From Cercis canadensis (lineage: Eukaryota > Streptophyta > Magnoliopsida > Fabales > Fabaceae): a DNA stretch of 64,000 nt. Both the position numbers and the translations under genes were made by a program. The notes beneath the pieces were generated by a model. The model saw only the letters and a list, made by a program, of their open reading frames with translations, made no database searches and was not told the origin of the DNA. The DNA is taken from positions 112,177 through 176,176 of the forward strand of contig QAOA01005961.1 of NCBI GenBank assembly GCA_003255065.1, in the 5' to 3' direction. This document shows, piece after piece, positions 34,760 through 47,191 of this stretch. Each line of letters begins with the position of its first letter. Positions within the stretch are counted from its first letter, which is position 1.

Positions 34760-37304
34760 TTAGCTGTTAGGATCTGAATTCTGGCTCTGATATTGTTCAA
34801 GCATTTTATTACAGTCATCCATGGTCTTTGCATCTAGAAGACCATGATTCCAAAGTTTGATCATAAGAAGTTTCCAACACCTGCCAAATGATGAAGAAAT
34901 ACAATTATTTCCAGATCTTTAATCATCCATGAAAAGGAACATGATTTGTCAGATGTCAAATAACTAGCTCAAATATACCATAACCAAACTTAAACTTTCA
35001 AAAGGTACACTACTACTGTACTTCTGTTTTCTTCTCTCTTAGTAAAACAAGTGATATATAAAACAACAAGAACAACAAACATATAAGCATCACTCATCCA
35101 TAAAATAAATTGTATCTTCCCATTTGTTGAATAGAACATAGTGTTGACCGTAGACCTGCTCCAATTTGTTCAAAGCCTTTTAATCTTGATTTATAAGATT
35201 AAAATCTAAGTAAGTTCCAAATAACTGGATCAGAATGGAACTGCTCTCCATGCTGAGTGCAGTTTCAATAGTACTGTGAATAGTGTTGTGAATTGTACCA
35301 ACCACGAAAGGCCTTCAAAAGGCCTTACTATAAAGTAAAGCCTTTTACAAAAGGTACTCATCTGATTTCAATGATATTAAGGGATCTCAAAGCTACCAAG
35401 TGAAAATGTTTACAGGAAAAATTAGATTCAACAACAATCAAACTATCAAATAAACACTTGAATTAAAAGTCTAAGCTCTAACAAGTTTTATTACTCTCAA
35501 CACTCCTTATTTAAGCCCACTGGCTTGAAACGTGATAAACAACTACCTTCACAGAAGATAAACATTACTTTAAGCTGGAATTCTAATTTATACAAATAGA
35601 GAAAGGTGATTGCCCAGTTTGGTGTCTAACTTTCATTTTTCCCAAAATCCCAAAAGTATATATTTATTTACAAATAAAAATAAGTGTATTTCTGTATACT
35701 TGACTACAAAAAGAAAAACTATTCATACCAAACAGTTTTGTCTCAAAATCTATTAAAAAGAAAGAAAAGGAAAACAAGCCTTTGGTTTCCACATGCCAAG
35801 AGGCTCGTTATGAAAACAAATGAGAAAGTTAGGTGTCAATTTAAATTACGTCAGACATGAGGGAGATGACAGTTACCAAAACAGTTCTGAGGATCGGATA
35901 AGTTCAGCGCCATGCAATTTTGAGAAAGCCTCACATGCCCATGGAACGTGACCATCTGCCAACACACTGCCATAGAGGAAACAAGTGAAATCGTAATGCA
36001 GAATTCTAAATGAACAAGCACATCACCCCTTTAAAGCTTAAAAGGGCATCCTGTATTAAAGATATCTGTTAATGACAGTAAGCACCAAAACAGAGAAGAT
36101 CTTGCAAGTGGTGAATGATTTTGGACAACAAAAAGAAATTACCGTTGCTTCCGAACAAATGAGTTCCACATATGCATAATTTGCTTCTCATCTTTGGTTA
36201 CATCAACAAAATTATCAAGCATCTGCAAGATATCAGTGTGTCAATAGTTCCTCATAACACAAAATAGGTGTCCATAGTAATCTCTAGATGAGTCTGCTTA
36301 CAATGAGGTGAAACCAATATTTCCCAATCCCAACCCAAGCCTCAGCCTAAACCTATATTGAAATTCTTTACAATTAACTAAGAAAAAACTTTAATTTTCA
36401 ATTTGGAATGATAAATGGTATGTGTTCGACTATTGGCATATTATTAATTTTTCTCAATTGTATCCCTGAATGTTCAAAATATTTGAATTCAGGACCTCTG
36501 TTAGCTTAATTATTAAGCTACTGATAGGCATTGCATGCATGGCCTGACAAAATATCCATGTGAAACGTTTTCAGTTTACCTGGTCAACAGCTGCTCAAAA
36601 TTCAAACCATAATAAAAGAAGTGAAATTGACATACTTATAATTGTTAACCATGCAAGTAAAAAATGTTTAAAATTGGTAGTATTGTAGGCCATCCATGCA
36701 ATATCCATCAGTGGCTCAATAATCAAGCTAATGGAGGTCCTACACTGAAAGGCTTTTAACATTCAGGGATTCAATTAAGAAAATTTAAAGATTTGGGACT
36801 AGATTGATAAATGTCCTTCTCTAGCAGCCAAAATGATAGTTCATTCTTAATTGTAATTGATGAACTCGTAAGTATAAAGCGTGTGAGCTGTCCTTAGACA
36901 TTCAACAAATTCTTTATTCTCTGTTTCTCACAGTAAGTTTTGAGAACAATGTGTATAGACTAGGTGAGAGCATTCAATTACAGTATACAAGGCGTAAACT
37001 AATCCATATGGGACTTTAATTGCTGTACAATCTAGTTCAAAGAAACCCTTGTCATTGAGCCATGCAGATAAGCTTTCATGAATGCTGACTTAGAGGTCAT
37101 CCTTAAACTCACAAACAGCCATTAAATACGGAAAAGCTGAGTTATATTATTTAGCATAAATCACAATCAGAAAAGCGATATCTAAAGACAGAAGGATCAG
37201 TTATATATAACTGAACATACCCTTCGATCTTCAAAATCAGCAACATCATCATCAACCTCATCCTCACTATCTTGTTCTGATAAAACTTGCTCAATTGTCA
37301 TTGG
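34760..37304 (-). CDS. EMF2: EMF2/VRN2-like Polycomb protein, 3' exons (VEFS box)
   Basis: Four exons read on the minus strand with exact GT-AG borders and compatible phases. 37304-37221: [28 protein letters not shown]. 36222-36143: [26 protein letters not shown]. 35966-35877: [29 protein letters not shown]. 34880-34760: [40 protein letters not shown], stop. This is the VEFS box, the C-terminal acidic-W/M domain of Su(z)12-type subunits of Polycomb repressive complex 2 (EMF2, VRN2, FIS2), which binds the histone methyltransferase and supports H3K27 trimethylation. No stops or frameshifts appear in about 125 codons. The N-terminal exons, including the C2H2 finger, are not seen upstream (37305-38020), where the Copia pile-up begins. 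So the gene is either truncated by these insertions or continues beyond a wrongly joined contig. EMF2 rather than VRN2 is my best guess. Confidence 0.88.
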
Positions 37305-38020
37305 CTTCAAGCAAAAAGGGGAGAAAAATGACTAACAAATCTATTGGACATATGATCACAATAAAGGTGTATTATAAAATTGTTTCAATTAATACAAGGA
37401 AAGAAATTCAAAACAAAAAGGAAAAGGAGGCAGCTTCAAATAGACTACAGTTCCGTCTTCTAGCAACCACAACTCATGAATCAAGGCAGTCATAAATTAT
37501 TTGAAATAATAAACTGGTAGGAGTAAATGATATACTATGCACATTTTCTACAATCATCAGCACAAAATTTTCTAACATAGTTCATAGATTGACAGTTGAC
37601 ACCAATGTGTCATTGTTATGTTGTATTGAGATCCAAACCAACATCCCAACCATCCAACAATCAACTTCTACCTAATTTGTGACAATTCACTACATGTCAC
37701 ACATTTAATTTTCCACTGAATTTTATGCTGAAACATTATCCGAAATGATATCCTAAAATTTTATTATTATACTGCATACTAACAGATACCAAGCAAAGAT
37801 TAATGTTATAGAAAATTAAAATTTAATCTGATTTACAATAACTTATAGTCTCCTAAACCACTTCGTCTCCCTGTGGATAGTAAGTGCAGCAAACAGTTTC
37901 CACATATTATCTACATGTACATGTCTCTAATACAAGAGAGCTTATCCAACACAGCAGATACATGTATACAGCAATTTTGTAATTTAGGATGTAGGTATGA
38001 CACAGTACTTGGATTATTAT
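37305..38020. other. Intron-like sequence upstream of the VEFS exons
   Basis: Probably the remaining intron of the VEFS-box gene. I looked for the next upstream exon (it should end just before the PMTIEQVLS exon in frame 0) and do not see it before the Copia LTR. Confidence 0.45.
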
Positions 38021-38024
38021 TATA

Positions 38025-38698
38025 TATGTAGGATATTCTAATGTTTACCCTCTAGGGGCAGTTTTGTAATTCTGCTATATTATGTAATATATATATTAGA
38101 GTGTGCCTGTGTGTAAATATAGAAAATAAGAAGAGACGTTTCAGTTCCCTCTTCCTCTATGTTCTGTAAATTCAACTTGGTATCAAAGCCAGGAAATCAC
38201 CAGCGATCAGAACCCATCTCCTACTTTTACTGTTCCAGGCTTCCACATGGCTGAACCCAATATCGTCACCCATTGCCCAAAGTCGTTCGTGTAGCTGCGT
38301 GTTCTATTGAACTCCTTCGAAGCTTTCTATAGATGCTTTCTGGGTTGGTTTCAAAGCTCACGGTCGAAGCTTTCTAGATTGGTCATTTTTTCAGCTGTGT
38401 TTCTGTAATATTTCATCTAGTTTGGAGATGTCTAAGATTAATAGTGGTAGTGGTGAGGGGATAAGTCAGGCTCCTAGAAACACCACCAATGGTGGTAGTG
38501 GTGAGGGGATAAGTCAGGCTCCTAGAAACACCACCAATGGTGGTGTGAGTCATTTTGGCACTTCCATTGAAAACACTACTCTTCAGATTAATCCTAAGAA
38601 GCTAGATGGAACGAATTATCTGGCTTGGTCTAGAGCATGTACTCTTTCTTTGACAGTCAGACATCTATATGGTTATGTCTGTGGAAGAAAGAAAAAAC
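38025..38698 (+). mobile_element. Copia fragment: LTR end, primer site and gag start
   Basis: LTR-like sequence starting near TGTAGGATATTCTAATG ends near 38175, followed by TTGGTATCAAAGCC, a variant of the initiator-Met-tRNA primer site. A gag start follows at 38428 (MSKINSGSGEGISQAPRNTT), with LQINPKKLDGTNYLAWSRAC and TLSLTVRHLYGYV, the N-terminal Copia gag motif. It breaks at 38698 where another Copia LTR begins, so it is the host of a nested insertion whose other side is not seen. Confidence 0.7.
38449..38544 (+). repeat. 48-bp exact tandem duplication in gag
   Basis: Two copies of a 48-bp unit encoding GSGEGISQAPRNTTNG. In frame, so it lengthens the protein by 16 residues without breaking it. 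Confidence 0.9.
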
Positions 38699-38939
38699 TG
38701 TTGGAGAGTATCTCGGGTCATTAATTAGCATTTAATGTGATTAGGAATTTAATGTAATTAGCTGTAATTGTGCTGTAAATGTGTTTACTAATCAGGGAAT
38801 CCCTGATTGGTAGGTTTGGTAGGTTAGGAGTAATTTCCTCAATCTTTCCTAGAATTAGGTTGACTTTAGTGTATATATTCTGTAAATTCGTGATTAGAAA
38901 GATAACAAGGAGAATTCTTTCCTTAAGCCTCTTTGTTCA
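38699..38939 (+). repeat. 5' LTR of Copia element A
   Basis: 241 bp, TG...CA ends, contains CAGGGAATCCCTGATTGG palindrome; directly followed by the initiator-Met primer site. Confidence 0.8.
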
Positions 38940-41093
38940 TGGTATCAGAGCCAGCAATGGCTGAAGCTGATTCCCCTCACCAAACCCTTGAAGCTACCTC
39001 GTCTGTCAATCAAAGAGGTATGCCTATGCCAAACCTTTCACCATACCCCTCCCTCGAAAACCCTTCCCTTCAAATTACCCAGCACAAACTCAATGGAACC
39101 AACTTCAGAGAGTGGTTTCAATCTGTCTTCCTAGTGCTTAAGGGTAAAGGGAAGGCTGGGTATGTCACCGGCGATACTTCCATGCCCTCTCCAACCGATC
39201 CTCACTTCAGCACATGGGATGCTGAAAATTCAATTGTTATGGCATGGATAATTAATTCCATGGAGCCTAGAATTGGGCGAACCTACCTGTTCTGCAAGAC
39301 TGCCCATGAAATCTGCGAGGCAGTCAAAGAAATCTACTCGGACATGGAAAATACCTCACAATGTTTTGAGGATAGATCCAAACTTCGGGAGATGAAACAA
39401 GGGAACAAATCAGTCACAGAGTATTATAACTCCTTGACTGAGTTATGGCAGGAGATGGACTTGTTCCATGAAATCAAATGGCACTGCACTGCAGATGGAG
39501 TTCAGTTCTCACGAATGGTGGAAAAGGAGCGTGTCTTTGACTTCCTACAAGGTTTGAACAAAGACCTAGATGAAATCAGGAGAAGGTTATTGGGACAGAA
39601 ACCTTTCCCTACAATTAGAGAAGTGTTTGCTGAAGTTAGAATGGAAGAAAGCAGAAAACGAGTTATGCTGCTTAACCTCTCCTCTGCTGAACCAGATGCA
39701 TCCACACTCAGTTCAGCCCTAGCTACTCACCAGCACAAGCCAAGCTTCTTCGGTCAGAAAAATCAGAGAACCAGAAAGGAAGGTGGAGAGCAACTATGGT
39801 GTGACCACTATCGCAGGACAAATCATACCAGGGAAACTTGCTGGAAACTCCATGGCAGACCAGCCGGATGGAAGCCAAGAAATCAGAGAGAACCCACTAA
39901 AGCCCTTGCAGCAGAAGCCTCTATTGACAACAGTAAAATTGGTCAAGTAAGGCCGAGACACACCTAGACTGGATCATTGACACAGGTGCATCAGACTACA
40001 TGACTGGCAGTCGAGACACCTTCTCTACCTATGACACATGTGGGGATGATATTCAAATTACTGTGGCAGATGGACAAACAGTAAAGGCTAAGGGTCGTGG
40101 CACTGTAGAAATCTCAGGACTAAACTTAAAACCAGTCCTACATGTTCCAAATCTGAAATGCAATCTGGTTTCAATTAGTCAACTCACCAAAGACCGAAAT
40201 TGTGCAGTAACATTTTTTCCTTCTTTGTGTGTATTTCAGGACCTATCTTCGGGGAAGATGATTGGCAGTGCTAAGGAGCGTGATGGCCTCTATTTTCTCT
40301 GCCCTACTGGTTCTTCCTCCAAAACTCAATCACTTGAAATTGTCTCATTATCTACTGTGTCCAATTCTGAACTTATACTATGGCATAAACGCCTTGGTCA
40401 CCCTAGCTTTCCTTACCATAAATCGTTGTATCCCCACTTATTCATCAATAAAGATGTTTCTAGCTTTCATTGTGAACATTGCATTGTTGCTAAACAAACA
40501 AGAAAAACATATTCCCCTCATTCACATCAAGCAACAAAACCATTCCATCTCATACATAGTGATATTTGGGGTCCAGCCCGAGAACTTTCCCTTACGGGTT
40601 CAAGATGGTTTATCACTTTCATTGATGACCATACTCGAGTCTGTTGGGTTTATCTAATGAAAGAAAAATCAGAAGCAACCACCATTTTTAAACAGTTTGA
40701 TAAATATATTTCCACTGTTTTTCAATCCCAAATCCAAATCCTCCGTAGTGACAATGGAAGGGAATACTTCACCAATGACCTGACCCATTACCTTGTTAAT
40801 CATGGGATTCTTCACCAAAGTTCGTGTGTTTACAGCCCCCAACAAAATGGGGTTGCTGAACGCAAGAACAGACACCTTTTAGAGGTAGCCCGCTCCTTAA
40901 TGTTTGCTAACAATGTTCCAAACAAATTTTGGGGAGAAGCTGTCCTCACAGCCGCCTACCTCATCAATAGAATACCATCAAAACCACTCAATCTTTGTAC
41001 TCCTATCAGCTGCCTACTAGATACCTTTCCCACAGTTCATCTTCTTCATTCTGTGCCCCTAAAGGTATTTGGTTGCATGGTATTCGTTTATGT
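38699..41093 (+). mobile_element. Copia element A, 5' LTR to integrase, 3' part lost
   Basis: 5' LTR 38699-38939 (TGTTGGAGAGTATCTC ... CTTTGTTCA), primer site TGGTATCAGAGCCA at 38940-38953, then gag-pol. It stops inside the integrase C-terminal region near 41093, where unrelated sequence and then the LTR of element B1 begin. No reverse transcriptase, RNase H or 3' LTR follow. Confidence 0.85.
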
Positions 41094-41095
41094 TA
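38957..41095 (+). pseudogene. Copia element A gag-protease-integrase, frameshifted and truncated
   Basis: Starts at ATG 38957 (MAEADSPHQTLEATSSVNQR). The gag core has LQITQHKLNGTNFREWFQSV and SMEPRIGRTYLFCKTAHEIC. The CCHC-like knuckle is CDHYRRTNHTRETCWKLHG. A TAG at 39965 and a one-base shift separate it from pol, which reads LDWIIDTGASDYMTG (aspartic protease, D-T-G), then the integrase zinc domain LWHKRLGHPSFPY...CEHCIVAKQ. The DDE core follows: DIWGPAR, FIDDHTRVCW, LRSDNGREY, NGVAERKNRHLLE. It ends at LKVFGCMVFVYV. Reverse transcriptase and RNase H are absent. It differs clearly from family B, so it is another Copia lineage. Confidence 0.85.
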
Positions 41096-41154
41096 GAGAT
41101 AGTGTAGATATTCTCTCCTAACTTATAGGGATTCTAAGTGGATAGGTTAGAGGA

Positions 41155-41318
41155 TGTTATAGTATGTAAATATGGAAATAACATAGATAGCTGTTACAGA
41201 ATGTAAATATGATAATATAGCATAATTATAGGGATTATAGCATGATCATAGAGATTAGCCTCTGTATATATATGAGTGTCCTATCAATGAGAAATATACT
41301 TTTCTACCATAAATAACA
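41155..41318 (+). repeat. 5' LTR of Copia B1
   Basis: TGTTATAGTATGTAAATATG ... TAAATAACA, 164 bp, followed by TGGTATCAGAGCTTGG. Diverged and with internal deletions relative to the LTRs at 47204 and 52171. The 60 bp before it (41094-41154) also begins TGTTAGAGATAGTG and may be a piece of a further LTR. Confidence 0.8.
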
Positions 41319-41936
41319 TGGTATCAGAGCTTGGTACAATTCGTCCAAGTTTCTGTTAGGGTTTGTGAGAATTTGTGAGGGTGAGTCTAGGGCACCCACA
41401 TAAGGTGTTGGGTTTCTCTCACCACCCCCATCATCGTGTTCAGAAGCCACCGGTCGGCCGACCCAGTGAGTCCGGCAGCCATCGGTGGCGCGTGTGTCAT
41501 CCATGCGCTGATCAACGTTTCTGCCCACCGATCCATGCTCCGGCCCGTGAGGGCGTGTCTGATGTCCCCTCCTTCTCTGACTTGTATCGTCGGCGTTCTT
41601 GTCCAATTTTCGGTGTATCTTTGGCACTCTCATCCCATTTCCGGCGACATTCTTTGGTTTGGTCACTATTCCCTTCTTATTTTGTTCACTGTTCCGCTGA
41701 TTGGGAATTATGTTTTGGGTTTCTTTGGCTATTGATCTCATTCTACTTTGGGAATTCTAGTTTGGTTTGTGTATTGCTTTGGGTGTCTTGCTTCTGCTGT
41801 TTGGGTGTTCGGCTGTTTGTGTATTTCCTTTGCTGTTTGGGAATTATGGTTTGATATTTGGATTATTTTTGTGTGGTGGTTCAATATTCTGCTGTTGGTT
41901 TGGTTTGGTTTGATATTCTGGTGTGGTGGTTTTGTG

Positions 41937-41937
41937 N
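41937..41937. other. Single-N join with short duplicate
   Basis: TGGTTTGATATTCTGGTGTGG-type sequence ending TTTTGTG occurs on both sides of the N (33-bp overlap), as for the other joins. Confidence 0.7.
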
Positions 41938-42047
41938 TGGTTTGATATTCTGGTGTGGTGGTTTTGTGGTATAACCACTGAATTTTGCATCTTTGACTGG
42001 TTTCCTATTATCTAGGTGATTTTGCTTGGTTCCTTTGTGTCTTGTTT

Positions 42048-42245
42048 CATCTATGGCAGAAAATAAATCCACAGTCATGGCTGAGGTGGTTTCGGTTATG
42101 ACAAAAATCACTGAGCATAAACTTAAAGGCTCTAACTATTTAGACTGGAGTAAAATTGTTCAAGTGTATTTACGAAGCATTGAGAAGGACGATCATCTCA
42201 CCTCTGATCCTCCTATGGATGATACCCAGAAAGCATGGTTGTGGG
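42048..42245 (+). pseudogene. Truncated gag start (first head of B1)
   Basis: MAENKSTVMAEVVSVMTKIT, EHKLKGSNYLDWSKIVQVYL as far as DDTQKAWLWDF. The sequence then jumps back into leader DNA (CTCACCGCCACCTTCAATGG) that normally lies 0.5 kb upstream. It represents a second, incomplete element head in series with the next. Confidence 0.7.
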
Positions 42246-42323
42246 ATTTCTTGTCTCACCGCCACCTTCAATGGGTTCAGAAGCCGCCGGCCGGCCGACC
42301 CAGAGAGTCCGGCAGTCATCAGG

Positions 42324-42832
42324 TGGCGCGTGTGTGAGCCACGCGCCGATCAGTTCTTCTGCCCAGAGACCCACGCGCTGGCGCGTGAAGGAGCGTGCGA
42401 CATCTTCTTCTCCGATCTGTCTCGCCAGTGTTCTCGTCCCATTTCCGGCAACATCCTTCGGTTTGGTCACTATTCCTCTCCTATTTTGTTCACAGTTCTG
42501 CTGTTTGGAAATTCTGTTTGGGTTTATTTGGCTTTTGTTCTCATTCTGTTTTGAGCATTCTGGTGTGGCTGCTGGGAGTGGCGCGTGTGTGAGCCACGCG
42601 CCGATCAGTTCTTCTGCCCAGAGACCCACGCGCTGGCGCGTGAAGGAGCGTGCGACATCTTCTTCTCCGATCTGTCTCGCCGGTGTTCTCGTCCCATTTC
42701 CGGCAACATCCTTCGGTTTGGTCACTATTCCTCTCCTATTTTGTTCACTGTTCTGCTGTTTGGAAATTCTGTTTGGGTTTATTTGGCTTTTGTTCTCATT
42801 CTGTTTTGAGCATTCTGGTGTGGCTGCTGGGA
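42324..42832 (+). repeat. 255-bp tandem duplication in the B1 leader
   Basis: TGGCGCGTGTGTGAGCCACG starts at 42324 and again at 42579; both copies run through the GC-rich segment, the TCTTCTCCGATCTGTCTCG stretch and GAGCATTCTGGTGTGG. Nearly identical. B2 and B3 have a single related segment. Confidence 0.85.
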
Positions 42833-43150
42833 TATTCTGGTGTGGTGGTTTGACATTCTGGTTTTGTTTGCTATTCCGCTATTGGTTTGGTTTGGTTGTT
42901 TTGTGTATTGCTTCACCCATGGCAGCAAATAAACCCACGGTCATGGCTGAGGTGGTTCCTGTTATGACAAAAATAACTGAACACAAACTCAAAGGCTCCA
43001 ACTATTTAGACTGGAGTAAAACTATTCGGGTGTATTTACGGAGCATTGAGAAGGACGATCATCTCACCTCTGATTCTCCAACGGATGATACCCAGAAAGC
43101 ATAGTTGCGGGATGATGCAAGATTATTCTTGCAAATTCGGAATTCAATTG

Positions 43151-43151
43151 N
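43151..43151. other. Single-N join inside B1 gag
   Basis: GAATTCAATTG, N, CTATTGAAACCGAGG: the short ATTG is on both sides; B2 reads straight through here (AATTCTATTGATACGGAGG), so bases were misjoined. Confidence 0.65.
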
Positions 43152-44946
43152 CTATTGAAACCGAGGTACTTGGTTTGATTAATCACTGTGAATTTGTGAA
43201 GGAGTTAATGAAGTATCTGGATTTCTTGTATTCTGGACGAGGAAATATATCTCGTATCTACGAGGTATGTAAGAACTTTCATCGGGGAGAGCAGCAGGAT
43301 AAACCTCTTATTGCTTATTTTATGGAGTTCAAGAAAACCTATGAAGAACTCAATATGCTTCTCCCATTCAGCCCTGATGTCAAAGTTCAACAAGCTCAGC
43401 GGGAGAAAATGGCAGTTATGAGTTTCTTGGCAGGCCTCCGTCCAGAGTTTGAGGCTGTTAAATCTCAACTTCTCTCGGACTCTGAAATCTCATCTTTGCA
43501 AGAAATTTTTGCTAAAGTCCTTCGCACAGAGAACCTGCAGACTTCTCAGCCCCTTGCTACTAACAATGCTCTCGTTAGTCATGGGGATTTTCGTGGTAGT
43601 TCTCGAGGTGGGTTGAATCATCGTGACAAAAATATGGAAAGTCAGAGTTAGCAGTCAAGTGAAGTTGAGTGTTTTTACTGCCATGAGCTGGGGCATACAA
43701 AACACACTTGTAAGAAACTTCTCAACAAGAATCCGAGAGGGCGGTCTGCACATGTTGCCTTGTCCTCTAATAAGACTATTACGGTCTCTGCTGATGACTT
43801 TGCTCAGTTCATTCAGTACCAAGAATCACTGAAATCCCTTGCTCCTACTGCTGTTTTTGCTGATACAGGTAAATCCCCTACATGTCTTATGTCTTCATCA
43901 TCCAAGTGGATCATTGATTCTAGTGCATCAGACCACATGACAGGTAATCCTAACCTTTTCTCCACCTTCCATACCCATGCTTCTTCATCCCATGTGACTA
44001 TAGCTGATGGGTCTACCCCTAGTGTCCTTGGTTCTGGCACTATTAACCTAACCCCGTCTATTTCTTTGCCCTCAGTATTGAGTTTACCTAATTTTTCATT
44101 TAATTTGATTTCCGTTAGTAAACTCACCCGTGCCTTGAACTGTTGTGTCTCATTCTTTCCTGATTATTGTCTCTTTTAGGATCTTACGACGAAACGAATT
44201 ATTGGTAAAGGACATTAATCTGGAGGCCTCTATGTACTCGACACTCAGGTGCAGAAATCCTTAACGTGTTCAAGTTCAATGTCTCTGTTTAAGGTGCACT
44301 GTCGTTTGGGTCATCCGTCTCTCCAGGCGCTCAAACAACTTTATCCCCAGTTTCGTCATTTATCGTCTTTGCCTTGTGAGTCATGTCAGTTTGCCAAACA
44401 TCATCGTGTTCCCTTGGGGTCTAGGGTCAATAAACGAGCTGCGTCTCCATTTGAGTTAGTCCATTCTGATGTTTGGAGTCCTTGTCCAATTTTGTCCAAA
44501 ACTGGTTTTAAGTATTTTGTTACCTTTGTTGATGACTACTCTTGTGTTACATGGTTATATTTAGGGAAAAATCGCTCTGAGGTTTTTTCACATTTTTGTG
44601 CTTTCTGTGTTGAAATAAAGACACAATTTAATGTTTCTGTTCAAACCCTGAGAAGTGATAATGCTAAAGAATACCTATCTGATTCTTTTCAGTCTTATAT
44701 GCTTCAGCATGACATTCTTCATCAGTCCTCCTGTGTTGACACACCCGCTCAAAATGGGGTTGCTGAACGAAAGAATCGGCATCTCCTTAAGGTTGTCCGA
44801 GCTCTTTTGTTCCAAATGACTGTTCCTAAACCATTTTGGGCAGATGCTGTCTCTACAGCTTGTTTTTTAATTAATTGAATGCCATCTTCTGTTCTCAATG
44901 GGGCAATTCCCTATTCTGTCCTTTTTCCATCTAAACCTATGCTCCC

Positions 44947-45068
44947 TATTGTACCCCGCATGTTTAGCAGTACCTGCTTTGTTCGTGATACCCGGCCTCA
45001 AGTCACTTATTGCCCCCCGCATGTTTGGCAGTACCTGCTTTGTTCGCGATACCTGGCCCCAAGTCACT
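44947..45068 (+). repeat. 61-bp direct duplication at a mosaic switch point
   Basis: 44947-45007 and 45008-45068 are versions of the same segment (CCGCATGTTT(A/G)GCAGTACCTG). The first resembles the decayed left part, the second matches B2. It marks where B1 changes from old to young sequence. Confidence 0.85.
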
Positions 45069-47191
45069 AAGTTAGACCCTAAGTCCCTTAAATGTGTCTT
45101 CCTTGGTTATTCTCGTCTCCAAAAAGGTTATCGGTGTTTCTCTCCCACTCTTCATCGTTACCTTGTCTCTCCCGATGTCACCTTCCAAGAGGACATTCCT
45201 TTCTTCTCTCATTCCTCCCCTTCCCATAGTCAGGGGGAGGATGATGATTTGTTGGTTTATACTGTTCCTTGTTCTGCACCTCTTACAGATACTCCTGCAC
45301 CTCTTACAGATCCTCATGCACCTCCTCCTTTATTCTGCACCTCCTACAGATACTCCTGCACCTCCTACAGATCCTTATGCACCTCCTCCAGAGTCTACTC
45401 GGCCCCCTATTGTCCATGTTTACACTCGACGGAAACCTCCAAATGCCGGTTCAGATTCATGTCCTTCACCATCTGCTTCGTCGCCAGATCCGGCCTCCAG
45501 TGCTCCTACTTCTGACCTTCCAATTGCTCTTCGAAAAGGTAAACGTCAGTGTACTTATCCTATTGTTTCAGTTGTTTCCTATGATCACCTGTCTTCTCCT
45601 TCTTATTCTTTTTTGGCCAAGCTAGACTCTGTATCCATTCCTAAAACAGTTCGTGAAGCTTTGGCCCATCCTGGGTGGCGTGATGCCATGATCGAAGAGA
45701 TGAATGCTCTTGATCATAATGGCACTTGGACATTAGTGGATTTACCTATCGGCAAGAAAGCTATTGGGTGCAAATGGGTATTTACAGTTAAAGTCAATCC
45801 TGATGGTTCTGTGGCCCGCCTGAAAGCCCGTCTCGTTGCAAAAGGCTATGCTCAGACTTATGGTACTGATTATTCCGATACGTTTTCTCCTGTTGCCAAG
45901 CTTACCTCAGTTCGTTTGTTGATCTCCTTGGCAGCCACTCATGATTGGTCCCTGCACCAATTGGATATCAAAAATGCTTTTCTTCATGGTACTCTTCAAG
46001 AAGAGGTCTATATGGAGCAACCACCTGGGTTTGTTGCTCAGGGGGAGTATGGGAAAGTATGTCAGCTTCGGAAGTCGTTGTATGGTCTTAAACAGAGCCC
46101 TCGAGCGTGGTTTGGCAGGTTTAGTCAAGTTGTTTTGAAATATGGAATGAAGAAAAGCAAGTCTGATCACACAGTGTTTTACAGGCGATCTAAGGGTGGC
46201 ATCATTCTCCTTGCGGTATATGTTGATGATATTGTGATCACTGGAAGTGATAGTTCAGGCATATCTGGTCTCAAGACCTTCTTGCACTCCCATTTTCAGA
46301 CAAAGGATTTGGGACCTTTGAAATACTTTCTAGGGGTCGAAGTCATGAGAAACAAGAAGGGGATCTTCTTGTCCCAAAGGAAGTATGTTCTTGACTTGCT
46401 GAAAGAAACAGGAAAAGTAGGGGCTAAGCCATGTAGTACCCCAATGACTCCTAACATACAGCCTGCAAAGGATGATGGTGAACCATTTCATGATCCTGAG
46501 AGGTATAGGAGACTTGTGGGGAAGTTGAATTATCTTACAGTGACTCGTCCCGACATTGCGTATTCGGTCAGTGTTGTCAGCCGCTTTATGTCCTCTCCGA
46601 CAGTTAACCATTGGGCGCTCCTAGAACAAATTCTTTGTTACTTGAAAGGAGCTCCAGGACGTGGATTATTTTATGGGCATCATGGACACACTAAGGTAGA
46701 ATGTTTCTCTGGCATGATTGAGGCCTATTCTGATGCAGACTATGCAGGGTGCAAGGATGATAGGAGATCCACTACTGGCTATTGTGTCTTTGTGGGAGGG
46801 AACCTGGTTTCATGGAAGAGTAAGAAGCAAAATGTAGTCTCCCGATCTACTGCAGAATCAGAGTACAGATCTATGGCAAACTCAGTATGTGAGATTGTAT
46901 GGATATACCAACTATTGAAAGAAGTTGGCTTTGAGCTCTCACTACCAGCAAAGCTATGGTGTGACAACCAAGCTGCTCTTCACATTGCATCAAATCCTGT
47001 GTTTCACGAACGCACTAAACATATTGAGATCGACTGTCACTTTGTTCGTGAAAAGATTGAAGAGAAGCTCATTAGTACAGGATATGTACCAACAGAAGAC
47101 CAGTTGGGAGACATCTTTACAAAAGCCTTGAATGGAGCCCGCATTGATTACATTTGTAACAAGATGGGCATGATTAACATCTATGCTCCAC

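Noticed and set aside
42235-43104. 289-codon frame
   Set aside because: It arises from the duplicated GC-rich Copia leader running into the gag start; the repeat HAPISSSAQRPTRWRVKERA in it comes from the 255-bp duplication.
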